Positions 16,896 through 25,854 of a DNA stretch of 64,000 nucleotides are shown one piece after another. Position numbers and translations under genes: made by a program. The stretch covers positions 1 through 64,000 of the forward strand of contig CAZUQP010000016.1 in the NCBI GenBank assembly GCA_964622455.1, given 5' to 3'. The first letter of the stretch is position 1; each line of letters begins with the position of its first letter. The stretch comes from CAZUQP01 sp964622455. GTDB lineage: Bacteria > Pseudomonadota > Gammaproteobacteria > DSM-16500. The notes beneath the pieces are model-generated. The model had not been told where the DNA came from. It searched no databases and was given only the letters and a program-made list of their open reading frames with translations.

Positions 16896-19160
16896 TTATG
16901 TTGTTGCCGAGCTTGTGTTTACATCACCATAAGTGTATCGATATTCATAACGGGCTGCATTTTTGAGCGGTTTACTATGGTTTAATACAATACCGTTAAT
17001 TTCTATATGACAAGCACGTGCTTTTTTCACGGCCAGTTTTACATCTCCTATGGTATCTTTTCCTGCGCTGACAACAAATAATTTTATTTCACAATATTTA
17101 GAAATCAGTACAGAGTCAATGACGGGCAAAATAGGTGGCGTATCAATAATGACTTGATCAAAGTCCTGTTTAGTTTTTTTGATGAGCTCTTGAAAGCGGT
17201 TGCTTTGGAAAAGTTGAATCGGATGGGCCGTATGGTTGCCGCAGGGAATATAAAAAAGATTTTCATTGATATGACGCGCTAACTCTTCATATTGGCATTT
17301 TCCTTCAAGATATTCGCTTAATCCATTCGATTTTGGTTGATTTAATGCGCGGTGCAATAATCCTTTTCTGATATCACCATCAATCAATAATGTTCGTTTT
17401 CCAGAGTCTGCAATGACTTGGGACAAATTAAGCGACACAAAACTTTTGCCTATTCCAGGTAAACTGCCCATCAGCGCAATCGCTTGATGATGCGCAGATG
17501 GGCTTAGCATGTTCAGGCTGATACGCAGGCTGCGTAAACTTTCAATCGTGATATCATCGGGTTCCTGTTTGGCTAAAATGAGCGGTGCGGATAGACCCGT
17601 ACCAAAGGTATTCATTCCTTTTTTATGTGCTTTTTCCAATCGTTTTTGTTTGCGGCTGAAAGGCAAAACGCATTGAACGGGTAGCTTTATTGCGTCTTCT
17701 ATTTGCTCTGAATCTTCAATGGTTTTATTTAAAGCGTTTTTCAGCAGAAGAACTGCAATAGATAGAAATGCCCCCATAAAAAATCCCATGAAGATAATCA
17801 TCATTTTGTGTGAAGGGATTTTGCCGGCAGGGATGGCATCCGATAATACAATAACATCAGAGGAAAGGCCCGCTTTGGCAATTTCTAATTGTTGTTCGCT
17901 ATTCAATAAATAAAGATACATGCTATTTTTAATTTTAGCTTCGCGTACCAAATTAATTTCTTCTTGATTGATCAAAGGAAACTTTCTGATTTCTCCTTTT
18001 AATTCATCAATACGTTTTTGTAATGCATCCTCCTTGCTGATATTAGCAAGCACTTGCGGGTGTTCTGGCATATAAAGCTGTAATAATTCTTCTCGTTCTG
18101 TTTTTAATTTATCGATGGCTTGTTCGAGTGTTGTTAATTGGTGTAATAACAATTGACTGATCATACTCATGCTCAGCGTGTTATTTTGAATGTGGTATTG
18201 ATTAACAGCATCTTCTGCTGATGCGAGTTTATTTCTTAATTCAGGTAAGCGTCTATTTAAAAATTCTAAGGTTTCTTGCGCTTCTTCCGCATTTTGTTGA
18301 CGATTTTTAATGACAGTGTAATGTGCAATTCCATTTAAAAGTTTGACAACACGCGCGGGATCGGAATCCGTTAATGTTAATTGAAAAATCCCAGTATTTT
18401 GTGCAGGATCATTACCGTAAACATCAGTAATTCTTAAATTATTCGCTAAGCTATTCACTAAATAAATTGGTGCTTTATAGCTGATTGAAAATTGAGTCCC
18501 GGGATTTGCCTGGAATTTGCCGAGCTTTAGGGTGAGAGCGTTTGTTTTAGCGGAAGTTGATAACTCCCCCGCCTTTCCGGTCAGAAGCAGTTCACCTTCG
18601 GGTGAAAAAAGTTGATAACTATTATTTTTACCCGCAATTAATTTAAATGTTTGTCCTACGTATTCCTCTGGTACGGTAAATTGGCTGACTTCTATTTTTT
18701 CACCACCCCAAGCATAGGATTTTAATCTAAATAATGGCCTGGCTAAAGAGTCTCCTGAATGATGCCTCGCCATCCAAGCGCCAAACAGAGGGTAATAATG
18801 AGGAGTGACGCTAATATTTAAGCCGGTTTGGATAATCACTGGCTCCAAAATATAGCGAGTGCGAATTAGCGCTTGTTGGGTTTCAAGCGCGGAATCCGCG
18901 CTTGATTTGTAACCTAACTTGCTGAGTACACCTGCATTGGCTGATTGAGGATGCACTTGCAGTAAAGCCGTGGTTTGGTAGGTTGGCTGTATCGTAAACG
19001 TGTACAAAAAAGCGATGAAAAAAGACGTCATTGAAACAGCGAGAATGATCCATTTGTAATGATAAAGCTCCATTAATATTTTTCTAATATCAACTCCATC
19101 ATGTGGAAAGAAGAGCAATGCTGTGCTTGCCGGTTGATTCCCTGAATTGGTCTCATTCAT
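16896..19160 (-). CDS. wzc: Polysaccharide co-polymerase and tyrosine autokinase (Wzc type)
   Basis: A 754-residue inner-membrane protein that controls chain length and export with Wza. It has a Wzz domain with membrane segments near 37-56 and 450-471 flanking a large periplasmic region, which contains coiled coil at about 280-410. The cytoplasmic BY-kinase domain follows: Walker A SLPGIGKS near 564-572, Walker A' LLIDGDIRKG near 591, and Walker B VIIDTPPILP near 670. The C-terminal tyrosine cluster (Y738, Y740, Y742, Y744) is the expected autophosphorylation site. The proximal phosphatase gene lies two genes upstream. The start overlaps the wza stop by one base. Cycling between phosphorylated and free forms is thought to drive polymer export. 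Confidence 0.94.
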   Translation of the reverse strand: MNETNSGNQPASTALLFFPHDGVDIRKILMELYHYKWIILAVSMTSFFIAFLYTFTIQPTYQTTALLQVHPQSANAGVLSKLGYKSSADSALETQQALIRTRYILEPVIIQTGLNISVTPHYYPLFGAWMARHHSGDSLARPLFRLKSYAWGGEKIEVSQFTVPEEYVGQTFKLIAGKNNSYQLFSPEGELLLTGKAGELSTSAKTNALTLKLGKFQANPGTQFSISYKAPIYLVNSLANNLRITDVYGNDPAQNTGIFQLTLTDSDPARVVKLLNGIAHYTVIKNRQQNAEEAQETLEFLNRRLPELRNKLASAEDAVNQYHIQNNTLSMSMISQLLLHQLTTLEQAIDKLKTEREELLQLYMPEHPQVLANISKEDALQKRIDELKGEIRKFPLINQEEINLVREAKIKNSMYLYLLNSEQQLEIAKAGLSSDVIVLSDAIPAGKIPSHKMMIIFMGFFMGAFLSIAVLLLKNALNKTIEDSEQIEDAIKLPVQCVLPFSRKQKRLEKAHKKGMNTFGTGLSAPLILAKQEPDDITIESLRSLRISLNMLSPSAHHQAIALMGSLPGIGKSFVSLNLSQVIADSGKRTLLIDGDIRKGLLHRALNQPKSNGLSEYLEGKCQYEELARHINENLFYIPCGNHTAHPIQLFQSNRFQELIKKTKQDFDQVIIDTPPILPVIDSVLISKYCEIKLFVVSAGKDTIGDVKLAVKKARACHIEINGIVLNHSKPLKNAARYEYRYTYGDVNTSSATT

Positions 19161-20038
19161 TACGAAAGTCCCTTGATCGTATAGTAAGTTGTGAAGTTAG
19201 GCAGTATCTGACCAACGAAGCTGTTCCATGAGGTGAGAGAAGCAGCAGATACGTAAACAATATCATTTTCTTGTAAAGGAAATTGTTCGGCCATGACTAA
19301 TGCTTGCGGTGTTTGTGCGTTTAGCCAAAAAACATCCGGGCGTAAGTAAGATCCACGAATAACATAAATATGTGTTGGGTCGGCACTGCCTGGGTCTATG
19401 CCTCCAGCGATACTAATAGCTTCCATTAATGTGAGAGGTTTATCATCGATTGGCTGTATTCCAGGCGTTCTTACTTTACCATCCACATAAACATGCCTAT
19501 TGCGGTATTTAGCCACTTGAACTGAAACTTGCGGATTACGAATATAGCGGGCTAACTTACGAGATATTTTTTTTTGTACTTCACTCACGGTCAATCCGGC
19601 TACTTTTAAATGACCCGAGTAAGGGAAGAAAATAGTTCCATCGGTTTCAACTAAAATAGGTGCAGAAGTAGCGGGCCCGCTGACCAATGTGCTTGTCTCA
19701 TTGCTAACACCCGGGATAGCGCCAACAGAGGTTGCAACCGTACTGATCTCGGGATGTCCCCAAACAATAATATTTAAACTATCAAACGCACCGATTCGAT
19801 AAGGCTGTGGCCGCATAGCAGGTGCTAATAATTCTTGTCCTTCAGGTGTCATTAACATTTTGGCGCTGATAGGAATGAGTCTGGGCGCTATCCATTTGCC
19901 ATTGGTTTTTTGCGCTGTTTTTATGGTGTTAGGCCCTAAATAATTGTCCGGAATTAAGGGCGCACAGCCATTTAATGTCATCAGGATCAGTGAACATAAG
20001 ATGCAAAGGATGATTTTTTTAAAACACAATTTCAACAT
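19160..20038 (-). CDS. wza: Outer-membrane polysaccharide export lipoprotein (Wza type)
   Basis: A 292-residue lipoprotein with an N-terminal hydrophobic segment and lipobox TLNGC (Cys25). A Poly_export domain follows (YRIGAFDSLNIIVWGHPEIS) and then SLBB-type segments (VYVDGKVRTPGIQPIDDKPL), which build the periplasmic ring of the export channel. It is shorter than the well-known Wza of about 380 residues and may lack one SLBB repeat. The ATG at 20038 is preferred because AAGGA lies seven bases upstream; an in-frame TTG at 20059 adds seven charged residues ahead of the signal peptide. It overlaps wzb by 7 bases and wzc by 1. Confidence 0.93.
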   Translation of the reverse strand: MLKLCFKKIILCILCSLILMTLNGCAPLIPDNYLGPNTIKTAQKTNGKWIAPRLIPISAKMLMTPEGQELLAPAMRPQPYRIGAFDSLNIIVWGHPEISTVATSVGAIPGVSNETSTLVSGPATSAPILVETDGTIFFPYSGHLKVAGLTVSEVQKKISRKLARYIRNPQVSVQVAKYRNRHVYVDGKVRTPGIQPIDDKPLTLMEAISIAGGIDPGSADPTHIYVIRGSYLRPDVFWLNAQTPQALVMAEQFPLQENDIVYVSAASLTSWNSFVGQILPNFTTYYTIKGLS

Positions 20039-20481
20039 GATAAAATCCTTGTTTTCCAATCTTGCCAGGCAAGTTCAATTTGTCTGTACGTATATTCAAA
20101 TGCGGCGGAGGGTTGGGTATAAGGATCTTCTATTTCAAATTGCTGCCAATGGCCTAACATAAAGGTTTTACCTTTCGCGGTGACAAATTGACGTGTTAGG
20201 GTTTGAAGCTGTGACTGAGTCATTACCAAAACAAGATCTGCTTTTTGAACAAAATCATAAGTAATCTGAGAAGCTCGGTGGGCAGAAATATCAATACCGC
20301 GCTGCTGCATAATAGCAAGCGCATTGGCATCGGCCGGACGATCCACTAATGCATTAAGACCCGCTGAACGAATGGAAAGAATAGAGCGATGTTCTTTTAA
20401 TTGATGAAGAAAGAATCCTTCCGCCATTGGGCTTCGGCAAATATTTCCTCTACATACCATTAATATCGACTTCACTGCCAA
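20032..20481 (-). CDS. wzb: Low-molecular-weight protein tyrosine phosphatase (Wzb type)
   Basis: A 149-residue cytoplasmic phosphatase that removes phosphate from the Wzc tyrosine cluster. The catalytic loop CRGNICRS begins at Cys10 with Arg16 in place, and the general-acid loop EDPYTQ lies near residue 126. I chose the TTG at 20481 because AGGAG sits exactly seven bases upstream and the next residues lead straight into the first strand (SILMVC); an in-frame TTG at 20547 adds 22 residues that do not fit the family and falls inside the -35 box of the candidate promoter. It is first in the wzb-wza-wzc-metK unit. Confidence 0.93.
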   Translation of the reverse strand: MAVKSILMVCRGNICRSPMAEGFFLHQLKEHRSILSIRSAGLNALVDRPADANALAIMQQRGIDISAHRASQITYDFVQKADLVLVMTQSQLQTLTRQFVTAKGKTFMLGHWQQFEIEDPYTQPSAAFEYTYRQIELAWQDWKTRILSC

Positions 20482-20518
20482 TGACCCACTCCTTTTATTT
20501 TCATCCGTAAATTTTTGG

Positions 20519-20550
20519 ATTCTACGAGTTAAACTAAATCCTTGCAAGGA
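20519..20550 (-). promoter_or_regulatory. Candidate promoter for wzb-wza-wzc with a palindrome over the -35
   Basis: The minus strand carries TTGCAA (20547-20542), 17 bp, TAGAAT (20524-20519), giving a start about 30 bases before wzb. The -35 is the core of a perfect 12-bp palindrome TCCTTGCAAGGA (20539-20550), which could be a regulator site. Confidence 0.5.
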
Positions 20551-20610
20551 TTTCTCATTTTTGATTTTATAGTGAACAAAATTAAGTTTGGTTGAGTATT
20601 CTAATTCCTT

Positions 20611-20639
20611 TTTAAAAAAGGCGTGTATCGAGTTAGAAT
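20611..20639 (+). promoter_or_regulatory. Candidate promoter for the 20689-29728 operon
   Basis: TTTAAA (20611-20616), 17 bp, TAGAAT (20634-20639) lies 50 bp before the epimerase start, back to back with the wzb promoter. The -35 is weak (4 of 6), so the call is tentative. Confidence 0.4.
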
Positions 20640-20688
20640 GTTAAAGATAAAGCTATTTTTTGAAATGACAAAAATTTGGATGGAACCG

Positions 20689-21630
20689 ATGAAAGTATTA
20701 GTGACAGGTGGTGCGGGTTTTATAGGATCAAATTTAGCAAGAGCATTATGGCGGCAAGGTTTGCAGGTTGTTGTGATCGATAATTTACTATCAGGATTCA
20801 AACAAAATCTTTCCGGGATGCCAGAAATTGATTTTATTGAAGGTGATATACGGGATAAAAATTTGTTGGATCAAAAAATGGAGGATGTTCAAACCATTTA
20901 TCATTTGGCGGCATCCGTGGGTAATAAACGTTCAATTGATAATCCAATTCTCGATGCAGATATTAATGTCATGGGCACGCTTTGCGTTCTTGAAGCAGCC
21001 AGGAAGCATCAAGTAAAAAAAATAGTAGTGACTTCTTCCGCCGGTATTTTTGGCGAATTAAAAACGCTGCCTATCAAAGAAGATCATCCTATTGAGCCTC
21101 GCACTCCTTATGCGAGTTCAAAATTATATGCTGAAAAAATATCTTTGGCATATGCTGATTTATATGGAATAGAGGCAGTTTGTTTACGTTATTTTAATGT
21201 CTATGGACCTCATCAGCGATTTGATGCGTATGGAAATGTAATTCCTATTTTTGTTTTTAAGATGTTGCAAGGGGAAACCCTGCAAGTGTATGGCGACGGA
21301 GAGCAAACACGCGATTTTGTGAATGTGCATGATGTGGTTGATGCCAATATTCAAGCTGCGAACACACAAGGATTATCGGGTGCATTCAATATTGCCAGTG
21401 GAAAAAGTATCACTATTAACCAATTGATTTGCGAATTAAAACAAATTTTTCCCAATTTTCCCAAGGTCGTTTATGAAGCCCCTCGTGCGGGTGATGTCAG
21501 AGATAGTCTTGCCGATGTGAGTGCTGCAAAAAAATCTTTTCGTTACGATCCTAAAGTTAATTTAAAAGAAGGATTACGTGAATATGTGGAATGGGCAAAG
21601 TCACTGCTTAAAGAACCGGAAGTGTTATGA
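20689..21630 (+). CDS. NAD-dependent UDP-hexose 4-epimerase-like SDR
   Basis: A 313-residue extended SDR close to the GalE/WbpP group. It has the nucleotide-binding motif GGAGFIG at 7-13, an SSAGIFG serine segment, and the catalytic YASSK with Tyr141 and Lys145. The C-terminal DGEQTRDFVNVHDVV is typical of UDP-GlcNAc or UDP-glucose 4-epimerases, which feed galactose-type sugars. The ATG at 20689 begins directly at the Rossmann strand (MKVLVTGG); a longer in-frame start at 20623 adds 22 unrelated residues. It opens a nine-gene operon and overlaps the next gene by ATGA. Substrate specificity is not certain from sequence. Confidence 0.85.
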   Translation: MKVLVTGGAGFIGSNLARALWRQGLQVVVIDNLLSGFKQNLSGMPEIDFIEGDIRDKNLLDQKMEDVQTIYHLAASVGNKRSIDNPILDADINVMGTLCVLEAARKHQVKKIVVTSSAGIFGELKTLPIKEDHPIEPRTPYASSKLYAEKISLAYADLYGIEAVCLRYFNVYGPHQRFDAYGNVIPIFVFKMLQGETLQVYGDGEQTRDFVNVHDVVDANIQAANTQGLSGAFNIASGKSITINQLICELKQIFPNFPKVVYEAPRAGDVRDSLADVSAAKKSFRYDPKVNLKEGLREYVEWAKSLLKEPEVL

Positions 21631-22856
21631 ATATTCTGATTGTTACCCAATATTTTTGGCCGGAAGTTTTCCGCATCAATGATTTGGTAGAAGGACTCGC
21701 CCTGCGCGGCCATCAGGTGACTGTATTAACAGGAAAACCCAATTATCCTAATGGAAAATTTTATCAAGGGTATGGTTTTTTGAAAAAGAATAATGAATTC
21801 TACGGCACAGTAAAAGTGGTGCGGTCGCCTCTCATTCCACGAGGGAAAAGCAGTAAAATTTTGTTGGCTCTTAATTATTTATCTTTTGCTTTTTTAGCAA
21901 GCATCGTCGGTATTTTGAAGTGTGCACGTCCGGATGTCATATTCGTGTATGAGCCTTCTCCTATCACGGTTGGATTGCCGGCTATTTTTTTTAAAAAAAT
22001 TAAAAAAGCCCCGATTCTTTTTTGGGTGCAAGATTTATGGCCGGAAAGTGTTGTAGCAGTTGATGCGGTACGGTCAAGAATTATTTTACGTATTCTTGAA
22101 AAATTAGTACATTTTATTTATAAACGATGTGACTATATTTTAACAACTTCAAAAGCTTATTTTGATTCGATAAAAAGATTTAACGTTCCGGAAAAAAAAC
22201 TTTATTATTTTCCACAAACGGCGGAAGCATTATATCAACCTGTTAAAAATGTAATGAATCTTCCGGAAGAAAAATTACTGCCTAAAGGATTTAGAGTGGT
22301 TTTTTCCGGCAATCTTGGAGCGGCGCAGGATGTCGAAACAATTATTCGTGCGGCAGGGTTGCTAAAGGAATATATCGAAATTAAATGGATATTTTTAGGC
22401 GATGGAAGAAAAAGAATTTGGTTACAAAATGAAATCAAGCAATGCGGGCTTGATGAGACCGTTGTCTGGCTTGGACAGCATCCTGTTGAGACCATGCCAA
22501 ATTTTTTTGCATTAAGCGATGCGTTGCTTGTCACTTTAAAAGATGATCCCGTTTTTTCGTTGACAATTCCTGCTAAAATACAGTCTTATCTAGCCTGCGC
22601 AAAGCCGATTGTTGCGGCTTTAAACGGCGAAGGAAGCCGAATCATTGAAGAAGCAAAAGCAGGTTTTGTGAATGAGAGCGGGAATTTCAAAGCGCTTGCC
22701 CGGAATGTTCTTCGCATGTATAAGATAAATGCGGCTGAGCGAAACCAAATGGGACAGAATGGCCGTGAGTATTTTAAACAACATTTTGAGCGTGATAAGT
22801 TATTAAAAAATTTGGAACAATGGATGATTGAATTGAAGGAGCAAACTAAAAGATGA
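21627..22856 (+). CDS. Glycosyltransferase, family 4 (WbuB-like)
   Basis: A 409-residue GT-B protein with the opening NILIVTQYFWPEVFRINDL and the segment LFWVQDLWPESVVAV, both typical of the WbuB/WcaI-like branch. WbuB proteins are assigned to N-acetyl-L-fucosamine transfer in E. coli O-antigens, and here the neighbours are FnlB- and FnlC-like enzymes, so transfer of FucNAc or a related 6-deoxy amino sugar is the best guess. It joins both neighbours by ATGA overlaps. The substrate is inferred from context only. Confidence 0.8.
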   Translation: MNILIVTQYFWPEVFRINDLVEGLALRGHQVTVLTGKPNYPNGKFYQGYGFLKKNNEFYGTVKVVRSPLIPRGKSSKILLALNYLSFAFLASIVGILKCARPDVIFVYEPSPITVGLPAIFFKKIKKAPILFWVQDLWPESVVAVDAVRSRIILRILEKLVHFIYKRCDYILTTSKAYFDSIKRFNVPEKKLYYFPQTAEALYQPVKNVMNLPEEKLLPKGFRVVFSGNLGAAQDVETIIRAAGLLKEYIEIKWIFLGDGRKRIWLQNEIKQCGLDETVVWLGQHPVETMPNFFALSDALLVTLKDDPVFSLTIPAKIQSYLACAKPIVAALNGEGSRIIEEAKAGFVNESGNFKALARNVLRMYKINAAERNQMGQNGREYFKQHFERDKLLKNLEQWMIELKEQTKR

Positions 22857-23740
22857 AAATTTTAGTGCTAGGCGGCGATGGTATGCTGGGTCACCAACTG
22901 CTGCTCAATTTGCAAAAACGCCATCACGCACGCGCAACGCTAAGACAAGATAAAACAGTATACGAAAAATATCGTTTGTTTGATGAAGCCAATAGTTATT
23001 TCGGAGTTGATGTCAGAGGCGATGACTATCTAGAAGGTGTATTGTCTCATTTTAAACCGGATGCAGTCATTAATGCTGTGGGTGTGATAAAGCAGCGTCA
23101 AATGGCCAATGATGCCATTCCAAATATAGAGATAAACGCTTTGTTTCCGCATCGATTGGCTATTTTGTGTAAAAAAATCGGTGCTCGCATGATTCATTTT
23201 AGCACCGACTGTGTTTTTTCCGGGAAAAAAGGAAAATACACAGAAAATGATTTGTCGGATGCCTACGATTTTTATGGAAAAAGTAAATACTTAGGCGAAG
23301 TGCATGAGCCGCATTGTCTGACTTTGCGGTCCTCGGTGATTGGGCTAGAGTTGGCACATAAAGCGAGTTTAATCGAATGGTTTCTTGCAAGACACGGTGT
23401 CGTCAAAGGTTTTCGGCAGGCTATCTACACGGGACTTACAACACAAGAGATGAGTCGGGTTATTGAGTTGGTGTTAGTGAAACACCCTACTCTTTCCGGC
23501 GTTTTGCATGTTTCATCGAGTGCTATTAGTAAATATGATTTATTGATGTATTTTTCAGAATTGCTCCACTTAAAAGAGATACAAATTGAACCTGACGATC
23601 AGTTTGTCTGTGATCGTAGTTTACAAAGCGATGTTTTTTGTGGAATAACAGGATATAAAGCACCTACTTGGGCAAGCATGTTAAGTGAGCTTGCCGACCA
23701 AGTGAAAGAACGGGAGAGGATGACTGAATGCGCCGTTTAA
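22853..23740 (+). CDS. RmlD-like sugar-nucleotide reductase (FnlB/WbjC-like)
   Basis: A 295-residue SDR of the RmlD substrate-binding family with GGDGMLG at 7-13, the STDCVFSGKKGKYTE segment, and catalytic Tyr141/Lys145 (YGKSK). RmlD itself makes dTDP-L-rhamnose. The close partnership with an FnlC-type 2-epimerase and a WbuB-type transferase suggests instead the FnlB/WbjC role, reduction of a UDP-4-keto-6-deoxy amino sugar towards UDP-L-FucNAc or a stereoisomer. The FnlA-type 5-epimerase/4,6-dehydratase that should precede it is not recognisable in the window. Overlaps: 4 bases upstream, 13 downstream. Confidence 0.75.
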   Translation: MKILVLGGDGMLGHQLLLNLQKRHHARATLRQDKTVYEKYRLFDEANSYFGVDVRGDDYLEGVLSHFKPDAVINAVGVIKQRQMANDAIPNIEINALFPHRLAILCKKIGARMIHFSTDCVFSGKKGKYTENDLSDAYDFYGKSKYLGEVHEPHCLTLRSSVIGLELAHKASLIEWFLARHGVVKGFRQAIYTGLTTQEMSRVIELVLVKHPTLSGVLHVSSSAISKYDLLMYFSELLHLKEIQIEPDDQFVCDRSLQSDVFCGITGYKAPTWASMLSELADQVKERERMTECAV

Positions 23741-24912
23741 AAGTCATGACCATTGTTGGGACGCGTCCTGAAATTATTAAATTAAGCCGTGTGATTGCTG
23801 AATTAGAAAAATATACTGATCATGTATTAGTGCATACCGGACAAAATTTTGATTACGAGCTTAATGAAATTTTTTTTCGTGATCTTGCCATTCGTAGGCC
23901 GCATTATTTTTTAAATGCGGCGTCTGAAAATGCAGCAAAGACGATTGGGCAAGTGATTATTAATACAGATGAGGTTCTTGCAAAAGAGATGCCCGATGCT
24001 GTATTAGTTTACGGAGATACAAATAGCTGTCTTTCCGTGATAGCCGCTAAGCGGCGAAAAATTCCGGTTTTTCATATGGAAGCAGGCAACCGTTGTTTTG
24101 ATCAAGAAGTGCCAGAAGAAATTAATCGAAAAATTCTCGATCATGTGAGCGATATTAATCTCACACTGTCCGAACACGCGCGACGTTATTTGTTGGCGGA
24201 AGGCATACGAGGAGAAACCGTCATCAAAGTAGGTTCTTCCATGCAAGAGGTATTTCATTATTATATGCCAGGCATTCAACAGTCGACCATTTTACAGCAA
24301 TTGGATCTACAGCAAGAAGAATATTTTTTAGTAAGCGCGCATCGCGAAGAAAATGTGGATTCGCGAGAGAATTTAATCGATTTACTTCGAACACTAAATA
24401 AAATTTCAGAAATCTATCATAAAAAAATTATCGTTTCAACGCATCCGCGCACGCGTTTACGTTTAGAATCTTTATGGGAATTACATCAAGATTTTAGGAT
24501 GCATTCACACATCCAATTTTTAAAGCCGTTTGGTTTTTTGGATTATGCCAAGTTACAGTTGTCAGCTTACTGCGTGTTATCCGATAGCGGCAGTTTAACT
24601 GAAGATTCAAGTATTTTAAATTTTCCAGCAGTGACTATTCGTAAAACGCATGAAAGACCCGAAGGTATGGATGTTGCTACATTAATTATGAGCGGTCTTA
24701 AAGCGGAACGCGTTATTCAAGCCATTGAAGTTGTCACAGAGCAGCATGTTAAAGATAAAAGAATTTTTGGAATGGTACCTGACTATCAAGTGGATAATGT
24801 GTCGAAAAAAGTCCTGCGGATTATTTTAAGTTATGTGGATTATGTGAATCGGGTAGTGTGGAGCAAGCCTTCTGCGAGGCAAGAAGCATCAATTGTGGTG
24901 GAAGAAATATAG
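23728..24912 (+). CDS. UDP-N-acetyl 2-epimerase, FnlC/WbjD type
   Basis: A 394-residue non-hydrolysing 2-epimerase. The pattern GTRPEIIKLSRVI (from residue 11) and HMEAGNRCFDQEVPEEINRK separate it from WecB (HVEAGLRT) and fit the FnlC/WbjD group, which performs the last C-2 epimerisation to UDP-L-FucNAc. The SDSGSLTEDSSI motif near the C-terminus is intact. Its start overlaps the reductase by 13 bases, so the two are coupled. A 30-base gap follows before the aldehyde dehydrogenase. Whether the product is FucNAc depends on the missing dehydratase. Confidence 0.83.
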   Translation: MRRLKVMTIVGTRPEIIKLSRVIAELEKYTDHVLVHTGQNFDYELNEIFFRDLAIRRPHYFLNAASENAAKTIGQVIINTDEVLAKEMPDAVLVYGDTNSCLSVIAAKRRKIPVFHMEAGNRCFDQEVPEEINRKILDHVSDINLTLSEHARRYLLAEGIRGETVIKVGSSMQEVFHYYMPGIQQSTILQQLDLQQEEYFLVSAHREENVDSRENLIDLLRTLNKISEIYHKKIIVSTHPRTRLRLESLWELHQDFRMHSHIQFLKPFGFLDYAKLQLSAYCVLSDSGSLTEDSSILNFPAVTIRKTHERPEGMDVATLIMSGLKAERVIQAIEVVTEQHVKDKRIFGMVPDYQVDNVSKKVLRIILSYVDYVNRVVWSKPSARQEASIVVEEI

Positions 24913-24942
24913 ACCTTTAGGAAAATATTTTGGAAATTTTTG

Positions 24943-25854
24943 ATGAAAAAAATAAAGGCGGCCATTCTCGGAAGCGGAAACATCGGCACTGATCTTTTAA
25001 TAAAAATCTTGCGTTCACCCTATTTAGAATGCGGCGCATTTATTGGGCGTAATTTATTTTCAAGCGGCATGATCAAAGCACAGGCTCTTGGGGTTCAAAT
25101 TTCTGCAGAGGGAATTCACTACATCGAAAAAAATCCATCCTGCTGCGACATTGTTTTTGATGCTACTTCTGCTAAGGCCCATCTAGAGCATGCTCCCATA
25201 TTAAATCAACTCGATAAATTCGTGATTGATTTAACCCCTGCTAAAATGGGAAGTATCTGTGTGCCTGTTGTTAATATGGAAGATTGCTTAGATAAAAAAA
25301 ATGTTAATATGATTACTTGCGGTGGACAGGCATCGATACCTATCGTTTATGCTTTAGCAATGACACAAAAAAACATTCATTATATTGAGGTAGTCTCAAG
25401 CATTGCTTCTCGCAGCGCGGGTCCGGCTACTCGGCTTAATTTAGATGAATATATTCATACGACAGAGCATGCTATAAAATATTTTTCTAACGTGAGTACA
25501 GCGAAAGCGATATTGAATCTCAATCCAGCCCAGCCTTGTATTAATATGCAAACTACTATTTTTGCTAAAGTTGAACGTCCAGATATTGAAAGTTTGCGAT
25601 ATGCTGTGAGAGCGATTTCAAAAAAAGTTCAAAAATATGTTCCCGGTTATGAAATTATAGTAAACTCCATCATTGAAAATGATCGTATCGCAGTCATGGT
25701 GCGAGTAAAAGGCTTAGGTGATTACCTACCTCAATATGCAGGCAATCTAGATATTATTAACTGTGCTGCAATGACAGTGGCTGAAGAATATGCCAAAAAG
25801 CAAATCAAAAATTTTGTTCAAGAAAAAAATCGCGCGATCAGTTTTAATCAGTGA
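24943..25854 (+). CDS. Acetaldehyde dehydrogenase, CoA-acylating (BphJ/MhpF type)
   Basis: A 303-residue enzyme of the family that interconverts an aldehyde and acyl-CoA with NAD, normally in complex with a pyruvate aldolase that passes the aldehyde through a tunnel. The GSGNIGTD loop (10-17), catalytic Cys126 in the TCGGQ motif, and the SRSAGPATR segment are all present. The aldolase gene starts inside its last 65 bases, the usual obligate pairing. In aromatic degradation this pair ends the meta-cleavage route, but none of those other genes are here; instead an SDR and a ThDP enzyme follow within a polysaccharide operon. I chose the ATG at 24943 rather than the TTG one codon earlier. Confidence 0.88.
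   Translation: MKKIKAAILGSGNIGTDLLIKILRSPYLECGAFIGRNLFSSGMIKAQALGVQISAEGIHYIEKNPSCCDIVFDATSAKAHLEHAPILNQLDKFVIDLTPAKMGSICVPVVNMEDCLDKKNVNMITCGGQASIPIVYALAMTQKNIHYIEVVSSIASRSAGPATRLNLDEYIHTTEHAIKYFSNVSTAKAILNLNPAQPCINMQTTIFAKVERPDIESLRYAVRAISKKVQKYVPGYEIIVNSIIENDRIAVMVRVKGLGDYLPQYAGNLDIINCAAMTVAEEYAKKQIKNFVQEKNRAISFNQ

Noticed and set aside
15666..16930. SAM riboswitch near metK
   Set aside because: Only 31 bases separate wzc from metK, too short for any known SAM riboswitch.
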